The position numbers were made by a program, and so were the translations under genes. This document shows, in pieces, positions 9,545-16,462 of a stretch of DNA of 64,000 nucleotides; the stretch's first letter is position 1, and each line of letters opens with the position of its first letter. Source of the DNA: Flavobacteriales bacterium. Its GTDB lineage: Bacteria; Bacteroidota; Bacteroidia; Flavobacteriales_F; PHOS-HE28. A model generated the notes under the pieces. It saw nothing but the letters and a program-made list of their open reading frames with translations, made no database searches and had not been told where the DNA came from. Location: positions 1 to 64,000 of the forward strand of contig JADJCX010000014.1 of assembly GCA_016703005.1 (NCBI GenBank). Reading direction: 5' to 3'.

Positions 9545-10204
9545 TTAGTAGCCACCATGACCCTTTACATGGACGCGAAATCGTCCGTGCTCAGCCTGAT
9601 AATCCTCGACAGTAACCTCTACGACCTCGCCTACTTCAAAGTACTCCTCGAGGTAGGTCGGATCATGCTTCGATGTGAACTTCGAGACATGTGCAAAGCC
9701 CTTGCCTTCCAAACCGAACTCGAAAAAAACACCGTATTGCTGCACATTCGTAACCTGCGCTTCGATTGTTGTCCCCACTGGAAAGGCTTCTTTTAATCTG
9801 AGTTGACTTGAGAGCGCAGCATTTCGGTTCAGATGATCTTGAAGGTGTTGTTCAATCGCGACCAAATCGAAAGGAGCAAAGGCGATGTCTTGCTTTACAT
9901 AGTGCGGTTGATGAAGCGGAAAGTGTGCATGGTACTTCTGCAAGGCCCGAATAAGAGTCAAGCCATTCTCCACAGCGCTTTGATATGTGAACTGAACCGA
10001 GGTATCGCGACCAGCAATATTGTCGCGTACAGTGAGCGCGTCTCCAAGCTCGCGAAACCAAAAGTCTTCAGCTACCGCAGACAAATAGTCCGTATTCTTA
10101 GTTAGCTCAAGATGAACCATTCCTGCAGAGGTGATGCAGATGAGATCATCGTCATCGAATCCATGTGTTTGGGATTCAGTGACGATGCACTGTACCTCAA
10201 TCAA
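9545..10204 (-). CDS. S1 RNA-binding domain protein, N-terminally truncated
   Basis: The last 75 residues are a canonical S1 domain: 'FPVGTTIEAQVTNVQQYGVF', 'GLEGKGFAHVSKF', 'YFEVGEVVEVTVEDY'. The preceding 140 residues include 'DDDDLICITSAGMVHLELTK', a winged-helix-like strand and turn, and then helical sequence. The open frame begins without a good start, and upstream codons (to about 10260) read 'RLDMIQ', stop, 'DKKGYPY' in shifting frames before repeat copy D begins at 10269. The gene has therefore probably lost its N-terminal part, which in longer proteins of this build would carry an enzymatic or regulatory domain. Role unknown; RNA binding is inferred from the S1 fold. Confidence 0.55.
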   Translation of the reverse strand: MIEVQCIVTESQTHGFDDDDLICITSAGMVHLELTKNTDYLSAVAEDFWFRELGDALTVRDNIAGRDTSVQFTYQSAVENGLTLIRALQKYHAHFPLHQPHYVKQDIAFAPFDLVAIEQHLQDHLNRNAALSSQLRLKEAFPVGTTIEAQVTNVQQYGVFFEFGLEGKGFAHVSKFTSKHDPTYLEEYFEVGEVVEVTVEDYQAEHGRFRVHVKGHGGY

Positions 10205-10268
10205 TACGGATAACCTTTCTTGTCCTTATTGGATCATGTCCAACCGACTGCAACGTTTTCGATCACCT

Positions 10269-10330
10269 CCCGCACTAACTCGGCTGTCGCGTGCGGGCAG
10301 GCGCTCGGCTTTTTGCCGAGTGCCTCAGGG
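10269..10330 (-). repeat. Palindromic repeat, copy D, reverse orientation
   Basis: Reads CCCGCAC, CTCGGCTGTCGCG, then GCTCGGC-TTTTT-GCCGAG on the plus strand, that is, the repeat in reverse. The terminal GGGGC/GCCCC hairpin is missing. It lies between the truncated S1 gene and the stop of the outer-membrane protein gene. Confidence 0.75.
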
Positions 10331-10362
10331 TGTCTTCTTCGCCGTGCTGGCCAGTGCGGAGC

Positions 10363-11193
10363 CTAGAACATGTAGCTGACACCGGCGAGGAGGGAGAGGC
10401 CGGTGTAGTACTGTGGGAGCTTGTCGATGACCTCGCCATCGCGGATAAAGTCCATGTCCACATCGTCCAGGGCCACCTCACTGGCGTTGTCGGTAGTGCG
10501 CCTCGGGGGGAACGAGAAACCCTCGTCGGCGGAATTGCGGCCATCGCCATTGTGCCCGTAGAACTCCACGCGGGCATGGTGCCGCACGGTGATGAAGAGG
10601 CTGGCGCCGGCCTCCACTGCCCAATGTTTGCCAAAGGTCTTATCCAGGGTGAGGGCGGGTACGACGCCGATGTAGCGATCGCGGTAGTTCATGCGCAGGT
10701 AATCGTCGTAGATCTTCTGGCCACCGATCAAGAACCAATCGGAATTGTTCACCACATCGCCGAGCTTGTACTTGCCACTGCCGTAAGTAAGGCGAGCACT
10801 GGTGCGCACATCCCAGCTCTTCCATCGGAAGGGCGTAATGCCGATGCCCACGAAGGGAGCGTGGCTGCTGAACTTGCCGAAAAAGCCCTCCACGCCCAGC
10901 TGGAAAAAGAAGCGGTTGAACTCCGCTTCGGCATATAGCTGGTAGGCCAGTACCACTTTCACAGCGGGGATATCCAGCGTTTGCCGCAAGCTGTCGCGGC
11001 TGGGTGACTGGTCCACGTACCGCACCTCCACCTGGCCACCGCTGCCGGGCAGGATGCGCGGCCCAAGGCTTACGCCCACTCTAAAGCCTTTGTGGTCGGC
11101 GAAAAGCCCCTTACCGCTTACAGCACTGGTGCTGTCCTGTGCGTGTAGTTGAACAGCTAGTATCAGCGAGAGGAATACCACATACCGTTGCAT
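10363..11193 (-). CDS. Outer-membrane beta-barrel protein of unknown function
   Basis: The ATG at 11193 precedes a signal peptide (MQRYVVFLSLILAVQLHAQ). The 276-residue product alternates hydrophobic and polar residues, with many Gly and aromatic turns ('FRVGVSLGPRIL', 'VVLAYQLYAEAEFNRFFFQL', 'LTYGSGKYKLGDVV') and ends 'LSLLAGVSYMF'. A C-terminal Phe is typical of outer-membrane barrels recognised by the Bam machinery. No catalytic motif was recognised. The gene is intact, unlike its neighbours. It is flanked on both sides by copies of the palindromic repeat. Confidence 0.65.
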   Translation of the reverse strand: MQRYVVFLSLILAVQLHAQDSTSAVSGKGLFADHKGFRVGVSLGPRILPGSGGQVEVRYVDQSPSRDSLRQTLDIPAVKVVLAYQLYAEAEFNRFFFQLGVEGFFGKFSSHAPFVGIGITPFRWKSWDVRTSARLTYGSGKYKLGDVVNNSDWFLIGGQKIYDDYLRMNYRDRYIGVVPALTLDKTFGKHWAVEAGASLFITVRHHARVEFYGHNGDGRNSADEGFSFPPRRTTDNASEVALDDVDMDFIRDGEVIDKLPQYYTGLSLLAGVSYMF

Positions 11194-11212
11194 GGTCGTT
11201 CTGGGTTTAGTG

Positions 11213-11220
11213 CAATAATA
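11213..11220 (-). promoter_or_regulatory. Possible -7 box before the outer-membrane protein
   Basis: TATTATTG on the minus strand, 19 nt upstream of the ATG at 11193, is one mismatch from TAnnTTTG. Confidence 0.3.
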
Positions 11221-11362
11221 TCCGACTGCACCCAACCAACAAGCGTGGTGCCTTCGTGTTCGTTTGAGCGATGCTCAGGGCAAAAGTGCCGCGTACGCAT
11301 CATCCATACAATACCCGGAATCCGGTATATTTTGCTCTTGGCTTCCAGCGCACGCGTCCCGA

Positions 11363-11405
11363 CCCCGCACTAGCTCGGCTGTCGCGCGCGTGCAGGCGCT
11401 CGGCT
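11363..11405 (-). repeat. Palindromic repeat, copy E, partial, reverse
   Basis: CCCCGCACTAGCTCGGCTGT continuing GCGCTCGGC: the 3' half of the repeat in reverse orientation. It forms an inverted pair with copy F about 70 bp to the right. Confidence 0.7.
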
Positions 11406-11476
11406 CAGTTCCGGGACGATGACGCTACGCCGAGCGATGGCACGCGTTCGAGACGCGAGGCGGTGGGGGGGGGGGC

Positions 11477-11526
11477 GCCCGGGAAAAACCCGAGCGCGTG
11501 CGCCGCGACAGCCGAGGTGGTACGGG
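11477..11526 (+). repeat. Palindromic repeat, copy F, partial, forward
   Basis: CCCGGG-AAAAA-CCCGAG, then CGCGTGCGCCGCGACAGCCG and a variant terminal GGTACGGGG. It is preceded by an uninterrupted run of G (about 11464-11475) and by 60 bp separating it from the opposite-facing copy E. Confidence 0.7.
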
Positions 11527-11527
11527 G

Positions 11528-11642
11528 ATGCACTGTTATTGATGCACCACGTCGCCGATGCAATTGGGTAAGCACGGGCTTGTCCGAGCAACAGGGTGGT
11601 CACGCAAACGCAAGCGACGGAGAGACAACCACGGAGATTCAT
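11528..11642 (-). pseudogene. 5' fragment of a secreted protein related to the next gene upstream
   Basis: The ATG at 11642 starts a signal peptide (MNLRGCLSVACVCVTTLLLG) followed by 'YPIASATWCINNSAS', after which the frame runs straight into repeat copy F. The start resembles that of the neighbouring 11681-12610 gene (signal peptide, then 'YPSADAGWCVLDYSS'), so this looks like the head of a tandem paralogue whose remainder was replaced or deleted at the repeats. Confidence 0.5.
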
Positions 11643-11680
11643 TCCACCAAGATTTTGTACTGCAACGCCAATTGACCACC

Positions 11681-12610
11681 TCAGCGCGCTACCACCAACC
11701 GCAAGTTGGCCACGCTTTTGCCTGACACCACCGTTGCGAAATAGCAACCCGCCGGATACCTGGACAGGTCGATCACCTGCTCTTTGCCGGGTGAACAACA
11801 CTCTAGAGCGAGCATCGCGGACAGTGATGACGGAACCGACAGGCGCTTGAATGTTGAACACCCCGTTCGAAGGATTTGGCACAGCCTGCACAAGGGTTGG
11901 CCCACCCGGTTCCGCTATCGCTGTGGGAATGACAGTGCAGCACGAAGGACCACCAAGAAGTGCATACTCATTTCCAGGTCCGTTGTAAAAGCAGGTGTCA
12001 TTTATCGCACCGGAGCGAAGCCTTACCTCGGACAACCCGCTTGTGACCCCTGTAATGATCCCCTCCGATGTGCCAAGCCCCTCCTGCCAGAAATAAGGGC
12101 CGATAAGCTCGGTGCAGTCGCAGGCAGAAGACGTGCCGAACGACGGAGACCCCAAGATTCGTAATGGTATCAATGTCGACGACTATAAGATCCATGAACA
12201 GGAAACCTGAATTGGAAACTGGATCTGGGCAGTTCTGTGTGTTATCAAAAGCGAGTACCTGAAATACTGTATCCCCTACCAAAGCGCCGAGGTCAATGGT
12301 CATGTATTCGGCCAATGAATCCAGCAGGTACACGTAGCCCTTCCCGTCGGGTGCACTCCTCACATAGTAGGTCCAGAACCAAGGGTAGGCTTGGTTTCCA
12401 GATTCCTTGTAGGACTGCACGCGTTGGTACACCGTACCGTCGATTACCGTATCCGGGGTTTCCGTCATATCCAGCCGATCCAACCGCCGTTGGGGAGGAA
12501 TAGTCCAATACACACCAACCCGCATCGGCACTGGGATATGCGCTTCCTTGGCCGACGCATTGGATGTGCCAAGCGAAGCCCAACAAAGTCAGGAGAAGCG
12601 TTCGCATCAT
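11681..12610 (-). CDS. Secreted protein with T9SS sorting domain, frameshifted
   Basis: The ATG at 12610 opens a signal peptide (MMRTLLLTLLGFAWHIQCVG). Segments in different frames join as 'AYPSADAGWCVLDYSS', 'DTVIDGTVYQRVQSYKESGN', 'DGKGYVYLLDSLAEYMTIDL', 'GPYFWQEGLGTSEGIITGVT', 'VQAVPNPSNGVFNIQAPVGS' and finally 'QVIDLSRYPAGCYFATVVSG', 'VANLRLVVAR'. The 'PNPSNGVF' and terminal strand are a T9SS type A sorting domain, so the product is exported to the surface. About three indels are needed. The total of about 310 codons is usual for small T9SS proteins of unknown function. Confidence 0.65.
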
Positions 12611-12732
12611 TCTACGACAAGTTTTGCGGTATAACGCATGCCTTCGCATTCCAAGATGACATGGAATAAACCGGTGCGCCCGCTCAAAGAATACGTTGCA
12701 CTGCTGATCACATAGCGTTCTGCCAGTACTTG

Positions 12733-12810
12733 CCCCGCACATGCTCGGCTGTCGCGGCGCACGCGCTCGGCTTTTTGCCGAGTGCGCTTCAGTACTAGGG
12801 GCTCTGCCCC
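12733..12810 (-). repeat. Palindromic repeat, copy G, full length, reverse
   Basis: On the plus strand it runs CCCCGCACATGCTCGGCTGT, CGCGCTCGGC-TTTTT-GCCGAGTGCG, CTTCAGTACTA, then GGGGC-TCT-GCCCC. All parts of the consensus are present. It lies between the divergent starts of the T9SS genes at 12610 and 13076, in a 465-bp gap that otherwise holds only the repeat arm at 12899. Confidence 0.85.
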
Positions 12811-12898
12811 GACACACCTGTACGCAAGTCTCGGTACTATGCCTACTTCTTTCCATTCGCACGCTGCAAGTTAGCTGCTGCGGGTTTGTTCAACACTT

Positions 12899-12929
12899 AC
12901 TCCGTGCCCTCCGTGCCTCTGCGGTGAAA
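12899..12929. repeat. Single arm of a TTTCACCGCAGAGG-type intergenic repeat
   Basis: ACTCCGTGCCCTCCGTGCCT, then CTGCGGTGAAA. Its reverse complement starts TTTCACCGCAGAGGCACGGA, resembling the arms at 18694 and 18814. No facing arm was seen here. Confidence 0.55.
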
Positions 12930-13075
12930 GCTTCCGCAGCCCGCCCTCAGACCTGTCTATCCGAACCACTTGTCCCCCGCCTTCCATCCCCAATTGTGCT
13001 GCTCGTCACGCACAGGGACGAACGGCGGCTTGGCGCTGGTCATTTCGTGGTGTAGAAACCAACCATAGAAGACAC

Positions 13076-14779
13076 ATGAAGAAGTGGATACCCGTAGCAG
13101 CGGCGTGCATCGTTTTCACCTACGCCAAGACGAATGCGCAAGTGACGGTGGATGTGCTGGAACCCGCAGCACTGGAAGGCGATTACCAGCACACCTGGGC
13201 CGAGCCCGCCGCCAACAGTTGGGCAACCCCCGATATGAACGATGCGGCCAACACGGTGGTGGATACCGTTGCGCTGGCCCTCGATGGCACGGCCAGCGAC
13301 AGCCTCTGCTGCGCGGCCATTGCCAATGCGGCGGCCATCAATGGCAAGATCGCGTTGCTCTATCGCGGCACGTGCGATTACAGCGAGAAAGCGCTGTTCT
13401 GCCAGAACGCGGGCGCGGTGGCCGTGGTGGTGATCAACAACATACCCGGCAACCCGGTGGGCATGGGCGCGGGGGCCATCGGTACGCAGGTGACCATACC
13501 GGTTTTCCAGATCACACAAGCTGATGGTGCGCTGTGGCGCGCCGCGCTCGATAACGGCACCACCATGGTGGCGTTGCTCGGCAACAAGAACGGTTTCTAC
13601 GCGGACGATATCGGCTTCCAGCCGGAGGGCATGCTGCTGCCGCCGGGCCTCAGCTACCCGGCGTTGTTGGCAGGCGATGCCAGCGAGTACAACTTCCAAG
13701 TGGGCGCATGGGTGTTCAACTTCGGGCAGAACGACCGCACGGGCGTAACGCTCACCGCCACCGTTAGTCAAGGTGGTCCGGCCCTCTACACCCAAACCAG
13801 TTCACCGGTGGATATCGCCGCTGGCGATACGGTCTTCATCCCCTTGCCCGACTTCAGCCTGAACAACTACTCGGGTGGTTACCAGTTGCTGTACACCACC
13901 AGCTTCGCCGGAACGGACCAGCACTTCGGCGATAACGAGTACCCGGTGAACTTCCGCATGGGCAGCGAATACGCCTTGGCCCCATGGGACGATGCGAACA
14001 ACTGGCCCATCAGCACCACGGGCATACAACCAGCGGCCCCGGCCGGCAACTTCACCAGTTGCATCCACTTCCAGGATGCGAACGCGAGCCGTATCGGCGC
14101 AGCGGGTTTCCATGTGTACGCCACCAAGAACCTGCCCGGCACCATGCTCGGCGAACTGCTGACACTGACCGTGTACGAATGGGATGAAGTCTTCACGGGG
14201 TTGAGCGATCCCAACTTCGGTTTCAACGTGATCACACCGGTTTCCGAAACGGAACACACCGTAACGCAGGACACCAACGTCTACCGCAACTACGTGGCGC
14301 TGAACGATCCCATCGTGCTCACCGACGACATGCGCTACCTGTTCTGCGTAACGGCGTTCACCAGCACCATCTTCCTCGGCTACAACGAGGACTTCGACTA
14401 CAACACGAACGAGGTGATCTACGATCAGCCCACCAGCCCCAACCAGAACGGCTCCAATTGGTTCATTGGTTTCGTGGGCGATCCCGTGAGCACCATAGCG
14501 GTGCGCACCGTCCCCGCCGCCAGCATCGGCATAGCCGAAGTGCCGAACGCCACGGTAGCCGCCTACCCGAACCCGAGCAGTGGCCTCTTCAGCCTGGAGC
14601 TGGAAGGGCAGGGCACAACGGAGATCACGGTAAGCGATGCGACCGGTCGGGTGGTGCTGAAGCAGCAAGCGACCAGCGCGTTGCACATCCTGGACCTGCG
14701 TGATCAAGCGCCGGGCCTGTACGCCATAGAACTCCGCAGCGCCAAGGGAAGGGCGAGCGGAAGGCTTTTGGTAGAGTAA
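13076..14779 (+). CDS. Secreted PA-domain protein with T9SS sorting domain
   Basis: The 567-residue protein has a signal peptide (residues 1-21). A protease-associated (PA) domain lies around residues 85-175: 'AINGKIALLYRGTCDYSEKA', 'CQNAGAVAVVVINN', 'IPVFQITQADG'. Long beta-sandwich sequence follows, then a C-terminal sorting domain from about residue 490 ('VAAYPNPSSGLFSLELEG', ending 'ASGRLLVE'). PA domains normally lid a protease or serve in ligand binding, but no peptidase motif is present, so a binding or structural role at the surface is more likely. The gene is intact, the first clean long reading frame in the window. It has no obvious operon partner. Confidence 0.8.
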   Translation: MKKWIPVAAACIVFTYAKTNAQVTVDVLEPAALEGDYQHTWAEPAANSWATPDMNDAANTVVDTVALALDGTASDSLCCAAIANAAAINGKIALLYRGTCDYSEKALFCQNAGAVAVVVINNIPGNPVGMGAGAIGTQVTIPVFQITQADGALWRAALDNGTTMVALLGNKNGFYADDIGFQPEGMLLPPGLSYPALLAGDASEYNFQVGAWVFNFGQNDRTGVTLTATVSQGGPALYTQTSSPVDIAAGDTVFIPLPDFSLNNYSGGYQLLYTTSFAGTDQHFGDNEYPVNFRMGSEYALAPWDDANNWPISTTGIQPAAPAGNFTSCIHFQDANASRIGAAGFHVYATKNLPGTMLGELLTLTVYEWDEVFTGLSDPNFGFNVITPVSETEHTVTQDTNVYRNYVALNDPIVLTDDMRYLFCVTAFTSTIFLGYNEDFDYNTNEVIYDQPTSPNQNGSNWFIGFVGDPVSTIAVRTVPAASIGIAEVPNATVAAYPNPSSGLFSLELEGQGTTEITVSDATGRVVLKQQATSALHILDLRDQAPGLYAIELRSAKGRASGRLLVE

Positions 14780-14838
14780 GAGAGTGAGCAGTGGGTCGTC
14801 CTTTGGCTTGCTCTTGGGACGAGCCCTCCGGTCGTACA

Positions 14839-14941
14839 CTGTCATCCCGACAACGAGTCTTCGAGGAGGAGGGATCTCTTTCCAAGCTGATGCTCGACAG
14901 TTTGAGAGAGATCCCTCGTCGAAGACTCCTCGGGATGACAG
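14839..14941. repeat. Long imperfect palindrome (GTCATCCCGA type)
   Basis: The left arm begins CTGTCATCCCGACAACGAGT at 14839 and ends GGGATCTCTT at 14880. The right arm begins AGAGATCCCTCGTCGAAGAC at 14907 and ends GGGATGACAG at 14941. The arms are reverse complements apart from two short gaps, leaving a loop of about 26 bp. It fills most of the gap between two plus-strand genes and could fold into a very stable stem that may stop transcription or protect mRNA ends. Confidence 0.8.
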
Positions 14942-15066
14942 ATCCGCGACTCACCACTCACGGCTCAGAACGACTCATCACTCCCCCAACAAATCACTAC
15001 ATCTGGGTATTGATGGAGCCCCATCGATAGCAGGACTTTTGGACCGTAGACCAAACACCTGCCGTC

Positions 15067-15465
15067 ATGAAAACCCGCACCGCCCTTTTCGCAAGCGCAT
15101 TGTTTGCAGCCACTATCGTGAATGCCCAAGACTTGGCAGCGATCGATCCCGCTGCGCGCGTTGTTGAAGCCGCCCCAACGGCCTTCGACCTCAGTGCCAC
15201 TGAACGCCTCGAACTGGAACTGGACAAACAGATCGATCGGTACGTGACCTATCCATACGTGCAGCGCGAAGCCTTGTACGGTGCGGTGGTGGTGACCTAC
15301 GTGGTGGATGCCGAAGGGAAGTTGCGCGTGATGACCAGCGAAGCCACCGACCAGCGCCTGTTGGACCATGTACTGGCGAAACTGGAACGCATCGACGTGG
15401 GCGAGAACCCCAGCGGCCTGTGGACCAAGACCACCGCACGTTTCGTATTCATGCCCCAGCAATAG
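15067..15465 (+). CDS. Small secreted protein with TonB-C-like fold
   Basis: 132 residues with signal peptide MKTRTALFASALFAATIVNA. The middle reads 'YPYVQREALYGAVVVTYVVD', 'EGKLRVM', 'LLDHVLAKLERID', 'TTARFVFMPQQ'. That pattern (a strand with G-x-V-V-V-x-Y-V-V-D-x-E-G, a helix, then a final strand) is the one seen in energy-transducer TonB C-terminal domains and their free-standing relatives in Bacteroidota. Without a membrane anchor and Pro-rich linker it is not a working TonB; a periplasmic role is inferred. A strong hairpin follows 70 bp after the stop. Confidence 0.55.
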   Translation: MKTRTALFASALFAATIVNAQDLAAIDPAARVVEAAPTAFDLSATERLELELDKQIDRYVTYPYVQREALYGAVVVTYVVDAEGKLRVMTSEATDQRLLDHVLAKLERIDVGENPSGLWTKTTARFVFMPQQ

Positions 15466-15533
15466 GCGAAGGCAGAACAGTGGAAGGTTGCCTTAGCTCC
15501 ACCAGCGAGCATTTCCGTAGCTCTTCCACGAGC

Positions 15534-15569
15534 AGCAGCACGGCCCCGGACCTCCGGGGCTGTGCTGCT
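15534..15569 (+). terminator. Strong hairpin, likely terminator of the preceding gene
   Basis: AGCAGCACGGCCCCGGA pairs with TCCGGGGCTGTGCTGCT over 17 positions (one G-U), with a loop of two bases. It is followed by TTCGG rather than a full T-run, so intrinsic termination is plausible but not certain. Confidence 0.55.
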
Positions 15570-15637
15570 TTCGGCCCGATATCTTCGCCCGCCGCAATAA
15601 GCCCGCGTCCGTGACGTAGGCTGTTGGGGCAAGAGCA

Positions 15638-16462
15638 ATGGCATCCGCGCGCAACCGCATCCTTCGTTTTCTGGCACCCGTGGTGGTGGCCCTGCTGCTG
15701 CTGCTGGGCGGCTTCCTGTGGATGGGCAGCTACACCCGCCACAACGAGAAAGTGACCGTGCCCGACCTGAAAGGCATGACACTGGAAGAAGCCAAGAGCG
15801 CCTTGACCAAGCGCGGCCTGGTGGCCGAGGTGATCGACAGCGTGTACAACGACGAGCTGCCCAAGAGCAGCGTGGTGGACCAAGAGCCCGATGCCGATGC
15901 CGAGGTGAAGCCGGAGCGGCGCATCTACATTACCATGAACGCCAGCCAGCCGAAGATGCTGAACATGCCGGGGCTGGTGAACTTGAGCAAACGGCAGGCG
16001 ATCAGCACGCTGGATATCCTGGGCATCAACGTGAAAGAACTGGTGTACCGGCCGGATGCCTGCGTGGATTGTGTGATCGACCAGCTTTACAAAGGCAAGA
16101 CGATCGCACCCGATGAACGGATCCGGCGCGGCGAGAGCGTGACCTTGGTGCTGGGCAGCGGCGAGAGCGGCGAACGCGTCCCTGTGCAGGACCTGCGCGG
16201 GCTGACATTGGCCGAGCTGGGAGCAGTGCTGAACATGGCTTCGTTGAACTTGGGTGTGGTGGTCGCCTGCGAGGCATGCAATACGGCCGCCGATAGCGCG
16301 TTGGCACGCGTGTACCGCCAGACCCCCAGCCCAGGAATGAACAACCGCATCGCCCTTGGCGGCACCATTGATGTGTGGCTCACCAGCGACACCACCGGCC
16401 TGGCGCCGGATCGTGCGCTGCTCGATTCCCTGATGCGGCGCGATACTTTGAACAAGGAATGA
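15638..16462 (+). CDS. PASTA-domain membrane protein
   Basis: 274 residues: a short basic N-terminus, one transmembrane helix (about residues 12-30, 'LAPVVVALLLLLGGFLWMGS'), then three PASTA repeats: 'KVTVPDLKGMTLEEAKSALT' (about 38-102), 'MLNMPGLVNLSKRQAISTLD' (about 106-175) and 'RVPVQDLRGLTLAELGAVLN' (about 183-252). PASTA domains bind peptidoglycan fragments. In Bacteroidota such kinase-less proteins are common next to RluD-type genes, as here one gene further on. Likely periplasmic with a cell-wall-sensing or division-related role. Its stop overlaps the start of the following gene by 4 bp, indicating a shared transcript. Confidence 0.85.
   Translation: MASARNRILRFLAPVVVALLLLLGGFLWMGSYTRHNEKVTVPDLKGMTLEEAKSALTKRGLVAEVIDSVYNDELPKSSVVDQEPDADAEVKPERRIYITMNASQPKMLNMPGLVNLSKRQAISTLDILGINVKELVYRPDACVDCVIDQLYKGKTIAPDERIRRGESVTLVLGSGESGERVPVQDLRGLTLAELGAVLNMASLNLGVVVACEACNTAADSALARVYRQTPSPGMNNRIALGGTIDVWLTSDTTGLAPDRALLDSLMRRDTLNKE

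Noticed and set aside
6512..12810. Integron-like cassette array, because single genes alternate with palindromic repeats.
   Set aside because: The repeats lack the GTTRRRY/RYYYAAC core sites, occur in both orientations relative to the genes, and no integron integrase is present; REP-type elements fit better.
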